A DNA stretch of 41,872 bases from positions 1 to 41,872 of the forward strand of contig JAPLUI010000263.1 in assembly GCA_026397725.1 (NCBI GenBank), written 5' to 3'. Of the stretch, positions 34,404 to 41,750 are shown piece after piece. Source of the DNA: Verrucomicrobiota bacterium. GTDB taxonomy: Bacteria > Verrucomicrobiota > Verrucomicrobiia > Verrucomicrobiales > Akkermansiaceae. The position numbers and the translations under genes are program-made. A model generated the notes under the pieces. That model worked only from the letters and a program-made list of their open reading frames with translations. It ran no database searches and had not been told where the DNA came from. Every line of letters begins with the position of its first letter. Position 1 is the first letter of the stretch.

Positions 34404-35204
34404 ATGCCGCCCGCCATTCTCGACCGCACCTTTATCCGTGACCTCTTCCGCCAGACGGAGGAGGTAGGCCAGCACCTCATCGAGCACCCGAAGACCAGCC
34501 TGTTGATGGTGCTAGTGCCTGCCGGAAAATTCCTTATCGATACCGGCGGCACGCCCTTCGAGGTGGATCTGCCGGCCTATTATGTGGCGGTGCATTCGGT
34601 GACCAATGGGCAGTATGCCCGCTTCGTGGCTGAAACAGTGCACCGCAGGCCGGAGCAGGCGGACTATGGCACGCCGGTGTGGAAAAACGGCACCTTTCCG
34701 CCGGAAAAGGCGGACCATCCGGTGGTGTGTGTGAGTTGGGAGGACGCCACGGCCTACTGCCGGTGGGCGGGGCTGCGGCTGCCCATGGCGTTGGAATGGG
34801 AAAAGGCGGCCTGCGGGCCGGACGGCCGGGCCTACCCGTGGGGGAAGGACTGGGACTCGAACCGCTGCCGGAATATCACGAATATGGGCAATGAGACGAC
34901 GGCCGGCGTGTGGCGCTACGGGCAGGGCGGCGCCCCCTTCGGCGGACTCCAGCTCAGCGGCAATGTGTGGGAATGGTGCGCCGACTGGTATGATGGCAAT
35001 GCCTACATCCGCTACCGGCAGGGAGACATCGCCGCTCCCCCATCCGGCTCATCTCGTGTGTTGCGTGGCGGGTCGTGGTTCAATTGCACTCCCAACGACT
35101 TCTCCGACGACTTCTCCGCCTCCAGCCGCGACCACACCTTCCCCGACAAACGCAACTACGGCTGCGGGTTCCGTTGTGTTGGTGTGTTGGGAGCTTCCCC
35201 CTGA
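34404..35204 (+). CDS. FGE/SUMF1-fold protein 1 of the AAA+/Hsp70 cluster
   Basis: 266 aa. The N-terminus (MPPAILDRTFIRDLFRQTEE) is shared with the paralog at 35618 and is followed by the FGE core: MVLVPAGKFLIDTGG, YYVAVHSVTNGQYARFV, VCVSWEDATAYCRWAGLRLP, EWEKAACGPDGRAYPWGKDW, LSGNVWEWCADWYDG and RVLRGGSWFNC, ending CGFRCVGVLG. The C-x4-C pair of copper-dependent formylglycine synthases is not visible, and there is no sulfatase gene nearby, so a binding or sensor role is more likely. It starts 21 nt after the Hsp70-like gene. No signal peptide, so cytoplasmic. Its C-terminal stretch is not AAC-rich. Confidence 0.85.
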   Translation: MPPAILDRTFIRDLFRQTEEVGQHLIEHPKTSLLMVLVPAGKFLIDTGGTPFEVDLPAYYVAVHSVTNGQYARFVAETVHRRPEQADYGTPVWKNGTFPPEKADHPVVCVSWEDATAYCRWAGLRLPMALEWEKAACGPDGRAYPWGKDWDSNRCRNITNMGNETTAGVWRYGQGGAPFGGLQLSGNVWEWCADWYDGNAYIRYRQGDIAAPPSGSSRVLRGGSWFNCTPNDFSDDFSASSRDHTFPDKRNYGCGFRCVGVLGASP

Positions 35205-35281
35205 GACTGGCTCCCTTTTCCCTTAGCTCTTAGACTCTTATCCCTTAGCCCTTTTCTCTTCATCATTCATCCTTCATCCTT

Positions 35282-35306
35282 ACCGCGAAACGGTCGAAAT
35301 TTTTTT
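35282..35306 (+). terminator. Terminator-like hairpin after FGE gene 1
   Basis: ACCG-CGAAA-CGGT followed by CGAAATTTTTTT, 77 nt after the FGE stop. Same tail as the hairpins at 3355 and 36426. Confidence 0.5.
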
Positions 35307-35496
35307 ATGAATCGCAACCCTTCATCTGCCGGCCACAGCATCCCATCGCGACTGAGGTGTGCTTCCCCCAGGACAGGCCACGCCTGCCCGTCATCCGGCC
35401 CGAGGCCCGGCGGCTCACCGCTTCCGGCCCAGCGCCAAGAAGCCAGACCAACCGCTGCCCCCATCCCCGTCAAAAGTGCGGGACAAGACGCCGCGC

Positions 35497-35548
35497 GGGC
35501 CGTGGCCGGTAAGGACGGAGCACCCCTCCGTCCCGAAAGTCACGGCCC
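35497..35548. repeat. Nested perfect palindrome between the FGE genes
   Basis: GGGCCGTG (35497-35504) pairs with CACGGCCC (35541-35548), and inside it GGACGGAG pairs with CTCCGTCC. The stretch 35205-35617 holds this and the terminator; the 96-codon frame 35307-35597 has no recognisable protein features and I do not call it. Confidence 0.65.
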
Positions 35549-35617
35549 GCCTCCGCTGCTCCAATTGGAATTCGGCTTCCTCCATCCCATTTCGTAATCC
35601 CTCACCCTACCACCGCC

Positions 35618-36379
35618 ATGCCGCCCTCCGTTCTCGACCGTGCCTTTATCCGAGACATCTTCCGCCAGACGGAGGCCGATGAGTTCCTCATCGAGCACCC
35701 GAAGACCGGGATGTTGATGGTGCTGGTGCCGGCGGGGAAATTTCTCACGGATACCGGCGGCCACCCGCCCTTCGAGGTGGACCTGCCGGCCTATTATGTG
35801 GCGGTGCATCCGGTGACCAATGCGCAGTATGCCCGCTTCGTGGCTGAAACAGCGCACTGTCCTCCTGACAATCAGGTTTGGCAGGAGTCGGGGAAGATGA
35901 ACCACCCGGTGACTGATGTGACATGGCACGCTGCCAGGGCCTACTGCAAGTGGGCGGGGCTGCGGCTGCCCACGGAGTTGGAGTGGGAAAAGGCGGCCCG
36001 CGGGCTGGACGGACGCGCCTACCCGTGGGGGAAGGACTGGGATCCGAATCGCTGCCGGAATAGCGGTAACAAGGGCGGCGAGACGACGGCTGGCGTGTGG
36101 CGCTACGGGCAGGGCGGCGCTCCCTTCGGCGGACTCCATCTCAGCGGCAACGTAAATGAATTGTGCGACGAACACCATAACCGCGATGCCTACATCCACT
36201 ACCGGCAGGGAAAGATGGCCGTTCCCTTTTACGCCCAAGAGATTGTGCATCGTGGCGGGTCGTTCTTGCAATCCGGCAATTACGGCTTCGCCTCCTCCTA
36301 CCGCGGGGGATACCACTGGGACGTTAAGTACCGCAACCTCGGCTTTCGTTGTGTGGTTGGGTTGGGTACTTCCCCCTGA
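35618..36379 (+). CDS. FGE/SUMF1-fold protein 2 of the AAA+/Hsp70 cluster
   Basis: 253 aa, paralog of the gene at 34404 (same MPPxxLDRxFIRDxFRQTE start and core: MVLVPAGKFLTDTGG, YYVAVHPVTNAQYARFV, YCKWAGLRLPTELEWEKAAR, AYPWGKDWDPNRCRN). The usual GNVWEWCADWY motif is changed to GNVNELCDEHHN, and the last about 45 residues (HRGGSFLQSGNYGFASSYRG...LGFRCV) differ strongly from paralog 1. This indicates divergence of the ligand-facing side while the scaffold is kept. Catalytic FGE cysteines are not visible. A hairpin terminator follows the stop. Confidence 0.85.
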   Translation: MPPSVLDRAFIRDIFRQTEADEFLIEHPKTGMLMVLVPAGKFLTDTGGHPPFEVDLPAYYVAVHPVTNAQYARFVAETAHCPPDNQVWQESGKMNHPVTDVTWHAARAYCKWAGLRLPTELEWEKAARGLDGRAYPWGKDWDPNRCRNSGNKGGETTAGVWRYGQGGAPFGGLHLSGNVNELCDEHHNRDAYIHYRQGKMAVPFYAQEIVHRGGSFLQSGNYGFASSYRGGYHWDVKYRNLGFRCVVGLGTSP

Positions 36380-36425
36380 GCCTACCTACCGATTTCCTTG
36401 CCCTTTATTCTTCATCCCTAATCTT

Positions 36426-36448
36426 GACCGCCAAGCGGTCGAAATTTT
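36426..36448 (+). terminator. Terminator-like hairpin after FGE gene 2
   Basis: GACCGC-CAA-GCGGTC followed by GAAATTTTT, 47 nt after the FGE stop and 15 nt before the next start. The best stem of the CGAAATTTTT group. Confidence 0.55.
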
Positions 36449-36462
36449 TCCAAAATCCGCTT

Positions 36463-37992
36463 ATGAAGGCCATAGCCCAAACGACCGTTACCCGGTGGGC
36501 CGCGCACCTTGCCGCCGGCGGGCTGCGCCGTTGGTGGGTGCTCGGCACGCTCACACGCCATCGGGATCAGCCTGCAGCGGCCCGTCTTTTGGCGCATTGC
36601 CTGCTGAAGAACGCTCCGCCCTCCTTGTCCGAACGAGCCGGGAAAGCCCTGCGTGGCATCACCACGCAGCCAGCCGTGGATGCCGTGATCGACTGCTGGC
36701 TGGAGGACAAGGCGGGCGAAACCGCGCGGCAGCTCATTGAGGAGCGGGGCTGGCGGCATTCCGCCGCAGCCCGGTGGCTCGAGTTCCTCACCAAGCGGAA
36801 CCGGTTTGACGAGTATTTCGTCGCGCAACTCACCCCGTTGGTCAACAACCCTGCCGCAGCACGGATGCTGGCCCATCCTGAAGCAGTAAAGGCATCGAGC
36901 AACGCTGCCACTGCCGCCGCCGCCGCCCTGGGTCAGATTTTCGCACCGAAAGCGGTGGACGCCGTGATCGAGTGCTGGCTGGAGGACAAGGCGGGCGAAA
37001 CCGTGCAGCAGGTCATCGAGGAGCGGGGCTGGCGGCATTCGCAGGAGGCGCGGTGGTTTCTCTATCTGGCGGCGCGGGGGCGCTTCGACGAGTATCTGGC
37101 GGAGGACTACGAGTTTCAGACGCTGCGGCCGGAATTCCTGGCGGCGCCGCCGGCCTTGAAAGCGCGCATCCGGGAGGCGGTGGTGAAAGCGGGCGAGGTG
37201 CGGATGAACGGCCTGTTCCTCGCGGAGAAACGGGCTGCCGAACTGACCGTGGCGGATGCCGAGGCGCTGGTGCGCGCCAACATCCGCAACCACAACTGGC
37301 AGGCGCTCATCGGAAACCTCTGGTGGTTGCCCGCCCGCCAGACGCTGGACGCCGTGCAGGCCATCATCGCGGCCCAGTGGAAACCCGATGACGCCGACCA
37401 GGCCGCCCTGCTGACGCGGCTGGGGGAACTCGCCCCGCTGCTGGCCGAGGGCGCGCCGGAGGGATCGGGCATCCTGCCGCTGAACCCGGTCTATCAGAAA
37501 TGGCTGGCCGGCGGCAAGACCGGCCCGCTTGCGCAAAAATCCGCGGCGGAGTTGAAAGCCATGATCGAGGACGAGACCGACCCGCCGGACCAGATCGCCG
37601 CGCTGGGCGCGCTGCGCAAACAGGGCCAACTGGATGCCGCCACGGTGGCCAAAGCCGGGCTGAGCGAGCACTGGATGGTGCGCTGGGTGGCGGTGCATTT
37701 CGGCGCGGACCTGACCCAGGCCATGCAGGTGAACGACGCCGGCATCGAGTGGTTCCGCCGCCCGGGCACCATCAAGGACGCCGAAGTCCTCTGGACCGCG
37801 AGGCCCTGCGAGGTGACCCGCGACGGCCTGGAAGCCCTGCGCGAACACCTCGCCCGCCTGCCGGACCCACGCGCCGCCGGCGGCCTGCTCCTGGTGGAGG
37901 CCATCTGCTCCCACTACACCGCCCACGACATCGAGGTGGAGGAAGGCACCCGCGTCTTGGTGGCGGAGGACTCCTTCGAGTTGGAAGGCTGA
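36463..37992 (+). CDS. Helical-repeat (HEAT-like) protein
   Basis: A 509-aa protein. The start at 36463 follows the hairpin directly. It contains two clear copies of a unit with AVDAVI.CWLEDKAGET..Q, then IEERGWRHS and ARW....FDEY (about residues 68-125 and 166-222), and a Leu/Ala-rich C-terminal helical half with DEALG-type alpha hairpins. I read it as an alpha-solenoid scaffold for protein contacts; no enzymatic motif is visible. It follows the two FGE genes and may bridge them to the AAA+/Hsp70 components. Frames before 36463 are not conserved. The stop at 37990-37992 lies at the edge of an inverted-repeat element. Confidence 0.75.
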   Translation: MKAIAQTTVTRWAAHLAAGGLRRWWVLGTLTRHRDQPAAARLLAHCLLKNAPPSLSERAGKALRGITTQPAVDAVIDCWLEDKAGETARQLIEERGWRHSAAARWLEFLTKRNRFDEYFVAQLTPLVNNPAAARMLAHPEAVKASSNAATAAAAALGQIFAPKAVDAVIECWLEDKAGETVQQVIEERGWRHSQEARWFLYLAARGRFDEYLAEDYEFQTLRPEFLAAPPALKARIREAVVKAGEVRMNGLFLAEKRAAELTVADAEALVRANIRNHNWQALIGNLWWLPARQTLDAVQAIIAAQWKPDDADQAALLTRLGELAPLLAEGAPEGSGILPLNPVYQKWLAGGKTGPLAQKSAAELKAMIEDETDPPDQIAALGALRKQGQLDAATVAKAGLSEHWMVRWVAVHFGADLTQAMQVNDAGIEWFRRPGTIKDAEVLWTARPCEVTRDGLEALREHLARLPDPRAAGGLLLVEAICSHYTAHDIEVEEGTRVLVAEDSFELEG

Positions 37993-37995
37993 GAG

Positions 37996-38164
37996 CCTGT
38001 CTGAATATTGCGCAATGGCAGGGACCGTCTCTCCGAGCGGTCCGCGAGAATGGAACGCGAATGAGCAACCATGACCGGATTGACAAGCTTCTCATGGGCC
38101 AATCCATTCGCTTCCCATTCGCCGGACCGTTGCGGCGAACGGTCCCTGCCATTTTTCAGACAGG
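37996..38164. mobile_element. MITE-like inverted-repeat element between convergent genes
   Basis: The left end CCTGTCTGAA followed by AATGGCAGGGACCGT (with 7 extra nt between them) is mirrored at the right end, whose complement reads CCTGTCTGAAAAATGGCAGG then GACCGTT. The element fills almost exactly the gap between the helical-repeat stop and the radical-SAM stop. It has no open frame, and it may also act as a two-way terminator. Confidence 0.7.
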
Positions 38165-38166
38165 TT

Positions 38167-38730
38167 CTAACGCGGCGCCCACGCCTCCGGCGGCCGGATG
38201 CCGCTGAGCACCACCTGCCCGTCCGGCAGAATGACGGCCTCCGCCTCGGGCGTGGCGGCGATTTCCTCCAGCGTGTGGCGCGGGCTCAGGAGGTGTACGG
38301 TCTTGTTGGCCGAGCCGAGCAACCCATGTGCCACCCGCCGCTCGACCACATAGCGGCCGGCCAGCAGCACATCCACGCAGCGCAAAATTCGTGGTGCCAG
38401 CGGCAGCCGCCGGACCTCCTCCCACGCCAGCCCGGTGAACAGCAGCGTGGACAACCCCACCGCCCGGGCTTCCTCCAGCAGCGCCACCACCGCCTCGGCC
38501 TGCTGCAGCGGCTTTCCGCCACTGACCGTAAGCCCCTCCGTGCCCGCCGCCAGAATGCGCCGCATCACCTCCGCCACCCCCGCCGCCTCGCCCGCCTCCT
38601 CCCGGCCGTGGGTCTGCGGATTGAAGCACCCCGGGCAGCCCAAAGAACACCCCTGCACCCACACCACACTCCGCCACCCGGGACCATTGGCCCGGCCGCG
38701 CGGAAGAAAGGCATGAAGACGCAGGGTCAT
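38167..38730 (-). CDS. Radical SAM activase-like protein (NrdG type)
   Basis: 187 aa from ATG 38730 (MTLRLHAFLPRGRANGPGWR). The radical SAM cluster motif is CSLGCPGC (CxxxCxxC), followed by FNPQTHG, and by LTVSGGKPLQQAEAVVALL where family members have GGEP. The Glu to Lys change in this SAM-amino-group motif is unusual. The tail has LLAGRYV and the PDGQVVLSGI segment seen in short 4Fe-4S activases. In the family these proteins make glycyl radicals in partner enzymes, but no glycyl-radical enzyme is present here. It lies convergent to the AAA+/Hsp70/FGE cluster, and its context suggests a modifying role there. Confidence 0.78.
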   Translation of the reverse strand: MTLRLHAFLPRGRANGPGWRSVVWVQGCSLGCPGCFNPQTHGREEAGEAAGVAEVMRRILAAGTEGLTVSGGKPLQQAEAVVALLEEARAVGLSTLLFTGLAWEEVRRLPLAPRILRCVDVLLAGRYVVERRVAHGLLGSANKTVHLLSPRHTLEEIAATPEAEAVILPDGQVVLSGIRPPEAWAPR

Positions 38731-39118
38731 TTGGGAGCGATCAAAGGCTTGTTTCGAGCCAGCATGGGCTGGGCAGCTTCTGAAGTAAAACACGCTTTCA
38801 GCTTCTCTGCAATTCTGGCCGGATTTCACTCATGCCCCCCCTGCTTTCATGAATTCATAGACAGTTGCCGGCCCCTTGCCACGGCACGCCATCTGCCCGA
38901 GACCTTCCGGTTCCGCCAAATCCCGGCGTGCCTGCCGGAGACTCACTCCGGTGTCCTCCGGATGAGAAGACCACCCAGATAGTTGAGCGCCCCCCAATCC
39001 TTTGAATCGATTCAAAAGTAAGCCGCCACCGCCCCGGGCTCGAAGTGCGATTAGTACGCTTTCCCGTGAATCACCTAATCCACCGCGGCTGAACAGGCTC
39101 ACACTTTCAGGATTCGTC
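38731..39118 (-). pseudogene. Intergenic stretch with a possible winged-helix C-terminal remnant
   Basis: At 38830-38953 the minus strand reads GVSLRQARRDLAEPEGLGQM then GKGPATVYEFMKAGGA and a stop. This resembles the last winged helix of Fic or ATP-binding HTH proteins (G.S.RtAqRDL..L...G.L...G.G..T.Y). The upstream part is not recognisable. Nothing else is seen in the interval. Confidence 0.3.
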
Positions 39119-39658
39119 CTATCTCGTCGGCTCGACCGGAAGAGTTTCGCCAGATCGCTCGATGGGTAAGGCAATGGTGACGAAGTTTTGGAGATGCTCG
39201 CGGATTTCAAGCTTCACACTTGATGGCTTGATCTTGCTGACGGAGGTCGAGGTTCCCGTTTCACGATTGAACTCGATGGTTACCACCTCACTATGGGGAT
39301 AATTGCAGCGCTCCGGTTGGTGTTCGGGCTCAAGCCTGTAAGAAACTGGAAATTGCTTATCATTTGGGTGATCCCAGCGCCCTTGCAGGGCACTCACTTG
39401 GAACTGAACGACGCCGAAGTTCTCGTAGCGCCCACCTGCCTTGTCATTCCAAAGCACATCGTCCGGACTCTCACTGAATTTCCCACGATTGACGGACATT
39501 CGATTGAATTTGATCACGGATGTCAGATCCGCCTCGGGGAATTTGAATCGGCAGTACAGCAACTCATCACTCGAAAACCCTGAAACCACCGGTCGGCCCA
39601 ATTGATGGAGATGCGTGGGTATCCCCTTGCTTGAACACTCCTCGTCACAAGGCTCCAT
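39119..39658 (-). CDS. Conserved hypothetical protein, third gene of a cassette
   Basis: 179 aa from ATG 39658 (MEPCDEECSSKGIPTHLHQL); an earlier ATG at 39685 is possible. Notable blocks: RPVVSGFSSDELLYCRF, FNRMSVNRGKFSESPDDVLW, GRYENFGVVQFQVSALQGRW, ERCNYPHSEVVTIEF. The NRMSVNRGKF and CNYPHSEV blocks look like conserved motifs of an uncharacterised family I have seen beside the preceding gene, but I know no function. The start overlaps the end of the 39645-40370 gene, implying translational coupling. Confidence 0.6.
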   Translation of the reverse strand: MEPCDEECSSKGIPTHLHQLGRPVVSGFSSDELLYCRFKFPEADLTSVIKFNRMSVNRGKFSESPDDVLWNDKAGGRYENFGVVQFQVSALQGRWDHPNDKQFPVSYRLEPEHQPERCNYPHSEVVTIEFNRETGTSTSVSKIKPSSVKLEIREHLQNFVTIALPIERSGETLPVEPTR

Positions 39659-40370
39659 GGCAGTGGTCGGTGAAGAACTCCGCAATCTGCTTGGCTTGAA
39701 GATCCAGATATTCCGGCTCTCCCTCCGACGGTCTGATCATCACACCGATGTCACCATCGGACTCCAGTTCCCATTTGTAGGTGATGTTAGACCACTCAAA
39801 CTCAAGCAGAATGCTGTCGTCACTTGTGGGAATGCACCAATTGGGTTCGACTCCAAGGAATTCCATGTGGTCGATGACGGAAAGTGCGGATTCAATCGCC
39901 GTTTGTGAGGGTGCCTCGGAATCATAGCTGTCCCAGCCTTTCGGCAGGTACTTGAAGGCTCGAATGTCAGCCCTCGCCTTAGCGAGGCGCTGCTTCAGAT
40001 CGACTCTAATGTTAATGTGACTAATGTCAATCAGTCCGCCGGGAATAACCATGAAATTGGGATTATTAGTGCCGCATGAACGAACCGTCATGAACTTCAT
40101 GTAGTTACCTTTTGCATGCATGCCATAGGGAATCCGAAGTCCGAATGCCCAAAGATCCGAGACCTCAGAGTTAGCTGAACGCGCCGGTTTGAGGAAATAG
40201 TTCCGGGAAATCTGTTCCGGGTCCCGAGAGGCAGGTTTGAAATGAGAAATGAACACTCTTCTCGGTTCATGCTTGCCAGTTCCTCCACTGGGCCAGTGGA
40301 GGCGACTCTCGGCGAGAGTATTGTCCGCCCATGCTCGGTAGGAATTGGTGTAGACGGGTGCTTCGGCCAC
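39645..40370 (-). CDS. Conserved hypothetical protein, second gene of a cassette
   Basis: 241 aa from GTG 40370. The N-terminal half (VFISHFKPASRDPEQISRNY, ...) is followed by a conserved block, LPKGWDSYDSEAPSQTAIES, ALSVIDHMEFLGVEPNWCIP, then DDSILLEFEWSNITYKWEL and DGDIGVMI. This GWDSY...IP..DGxxLEW pattern is a widespread uncharacterised family in bacterial accessory regions. The GTG overlaps the TAG of the upstream gene (TAGTG), so the three genes form a tight operon. Because the conserved block starts near residue 140, a shorter protein with an internal start cannot be excluded. Confidence 0.6.
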   Translation of the reverse strand: MAEAPVYTNSYRAWADNTLAESRLHWPSGGTGKHEPRRVFISHFKPASRDPEQISRNYFLKPARSANSEVSDLWAFGLRIPYGMHAKGNYMKFMTVRSCGTNNPNFMVIPGGLIDISHINIRVDLKQRLAKARADIRAFKYLPKGWDSYDSEAPSQTAIESALSVIDHMEFLGVEPNWCIPTSDDSILLEFEWSNITYKWELESDGDIGVMIRPSEGEPEYLDLQAKQIAEFFTDHCHGAL

Positions 40371-40699
40371 TATTCAGTGTCTTTCTCGGTTTGGGAAAGC
40401 AGCCGGGTAAGCTGTTCGATCAGGTCTCTCGCGGCATCCACATCCATGCTGATCCCGGATTGGATCTCCCGGATAATTCCTTGCTTTCCGGTAACGTCAA
40501 CAATCTCACCGAGGGAACCGTCTTCATTAAGTGCGTGGGTGACGGTTTGAGGAATGGGTCCGCGTTCAACATAGAAGGCAAGATTCAGGCCTCCCGGGCC
40601 AAGGCTACCGATCGCACCGTGAGCCCGAGTCGTCCGGAAGTCCGGGCCTTTGATGAGGTGAAACGTGATCCTTTGACCTTCCTCGTTGTCGGCAGGCAT
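40370..40699 (-). CDS. Conserved hypothetical protein, first gene of a cassette
   Basis: 109 aa: RITFHLIKGPDFRTTRAHGA, IGSLGPGGLNLAFYVERGPI, PQTVTHALNEDGSLG, GIIREIQSGISMDVDAARDL then IEQLTRLLSQ. It looks like a small alpha/beta protein with a beta-rich N-terminus (F.r..haDGa.g...p.G.i...Y.ER..iP) and a C-terminal helix, a pattern resembling a small uncharacterised family. It starts the three-gene cassette on the minus strand; its stop overlaps the next start by one base. Confidence 0.65.
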   Translation of the reverse strand: MPADNEEGQRITFHLIKGPDFRTTRAHGAIGSLGPGGLNLAFYVERGPIPQTVTHALNEDGSLGEIVDVTGKQGIIREIQSGISMDVDAARDLIEQLTRLLSQTEKDTE

Positions 40700-40775
40700 G
40701 GCTTTGTTTGGATTGGTTGATTATTTACCGGGGATTTAAGGTGAGCTTCAGGGGAAGCGACGCCCGAACCGGTGT

Positions 40776-41525
40776 TTATCCAGAAAATCGCCCCCGGTCA
40801 ACCTCTTCCACCGTGATCTCCAGCGCTCGGCACTGTTCCTCCAGGAAGCCCTGGAAGTAGTCCCCGAGACCCATGCCGTAGTTGGGATCGAACGTGTTGT
40901 GCCATTGTTTGAGCCAGGGCAGCAGGTCCGCCAGGGCGGCGAGGAGGGGTTTCAATTTGGCGGGTGGCCAGCCGTGGGCGTCCTTGGCGTCGAGAAAATA
41001 CTCGGCGAGCGCCTGGGCTTGCTGGAGGTGGTCCCAGCCGGCCCAGGCGATGAGCGGGGAGGCGTCGCCATCGCGCTCGGCGCCGGGGTAGCTGATCCAG
41101 CGCTCCTTGGGCATGTCGAGCTTGCCGCGGAGTTTCCAGTAGGACGCTTTCTTGAAATCGACGTTCGCATACTTGGGCGGCACGGGAATCTCCCCGACCT
41201 TCTCAAGCTGCGCCTTGCGAATGAGGGGCTTCGAAATCTCTTCCCTGACCTCTGTCTTCCGAAACCATCCGCTCGCTGCCGAAGAAATACGTCTCCAGCC
41301 GCAGCAACAGCCATTGGGTTGGGGCACGTTGGAATTGGGATTCCCAGTTCTCGGTGTTCCAGCGACGCTTGTATTCGGGCTGCACGATGAGGCGGATGTT
41401 GGAATCGCTCTCGATCCGGCGGATGCGGCGCTCGACCAGTTCCCGATAAGCGGCGGGCCAATGCGCGGGGATTTCGGTGATTGGCGTGGACCCATGGCGC
41501 GTGAACCACGTCGTGTGAAACCCGG
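40776..41525 (-). pseudogene. BREX-type PglX adenine methyltransferase, decayed C-terminal part
   Basis: From 41525 down one frame reads TGFHTTWFTRHGSTPITEIP, then AHWPAAYRELVERRIRRIE and YKRRWNTENWESQFQRA. Near 41245 the frame switches to EVREEISKPLIRKAQLEKVG, then IPVPPKYANVDFKKASYWKL, LDMPKERWISYPGAERDGD, IAWAGWDHLQQAQALAEY and DYFQGFLEEQCRALEITVEE. These blocks are those of the C-terminal region of PglX proteins of BREX phage-defence systems. The catalytic methyltransferase domain is absent, the part that normally lies between the two pieces appears deleted, and the frame is broken. No other BREX gene is seen in the window. Confidence 0.7.
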
Positions 41526-41750
41526 TCTTCTCTTCATCATTCGTCGCTCGTCATTCCCTTCTTCCTCCGCGCCAGGGCGATCTCGAAGGCGCGTTCACCG
41601 AGGTTCAAGGGCGGGACATCGAAGGGCGGGACATCACCCGCCTCTTCTGCCCCAAGGGGGCGGTGTCCTGCAACCCAGGGTTGATGCGTAGCGCCTACCC
41701 TGGGGATCTCGAACCCATGATTTCCAACCCCACCGGGCATGCGCGTCAAG

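Noticed and set aside
32940..34487. 515-codon minus-strand frame opposite the Hsp70-like gene
   Set aside because: Gly/Glu/Ala-rich shadow; the plus strand has the Hsp70 phosphate and adenosine motifs.
35307..35597. 96-codon frame between the FGE paralogs
   Set aside because: Starts on the T-run of a terminator-like hairpin and contains the nested palindrome; no protein-like features.
36418..37926. 502-codon minus-strand frame opposite the helical-repeat gene
   Set aside because: Antisense shadow without conserved blocks.
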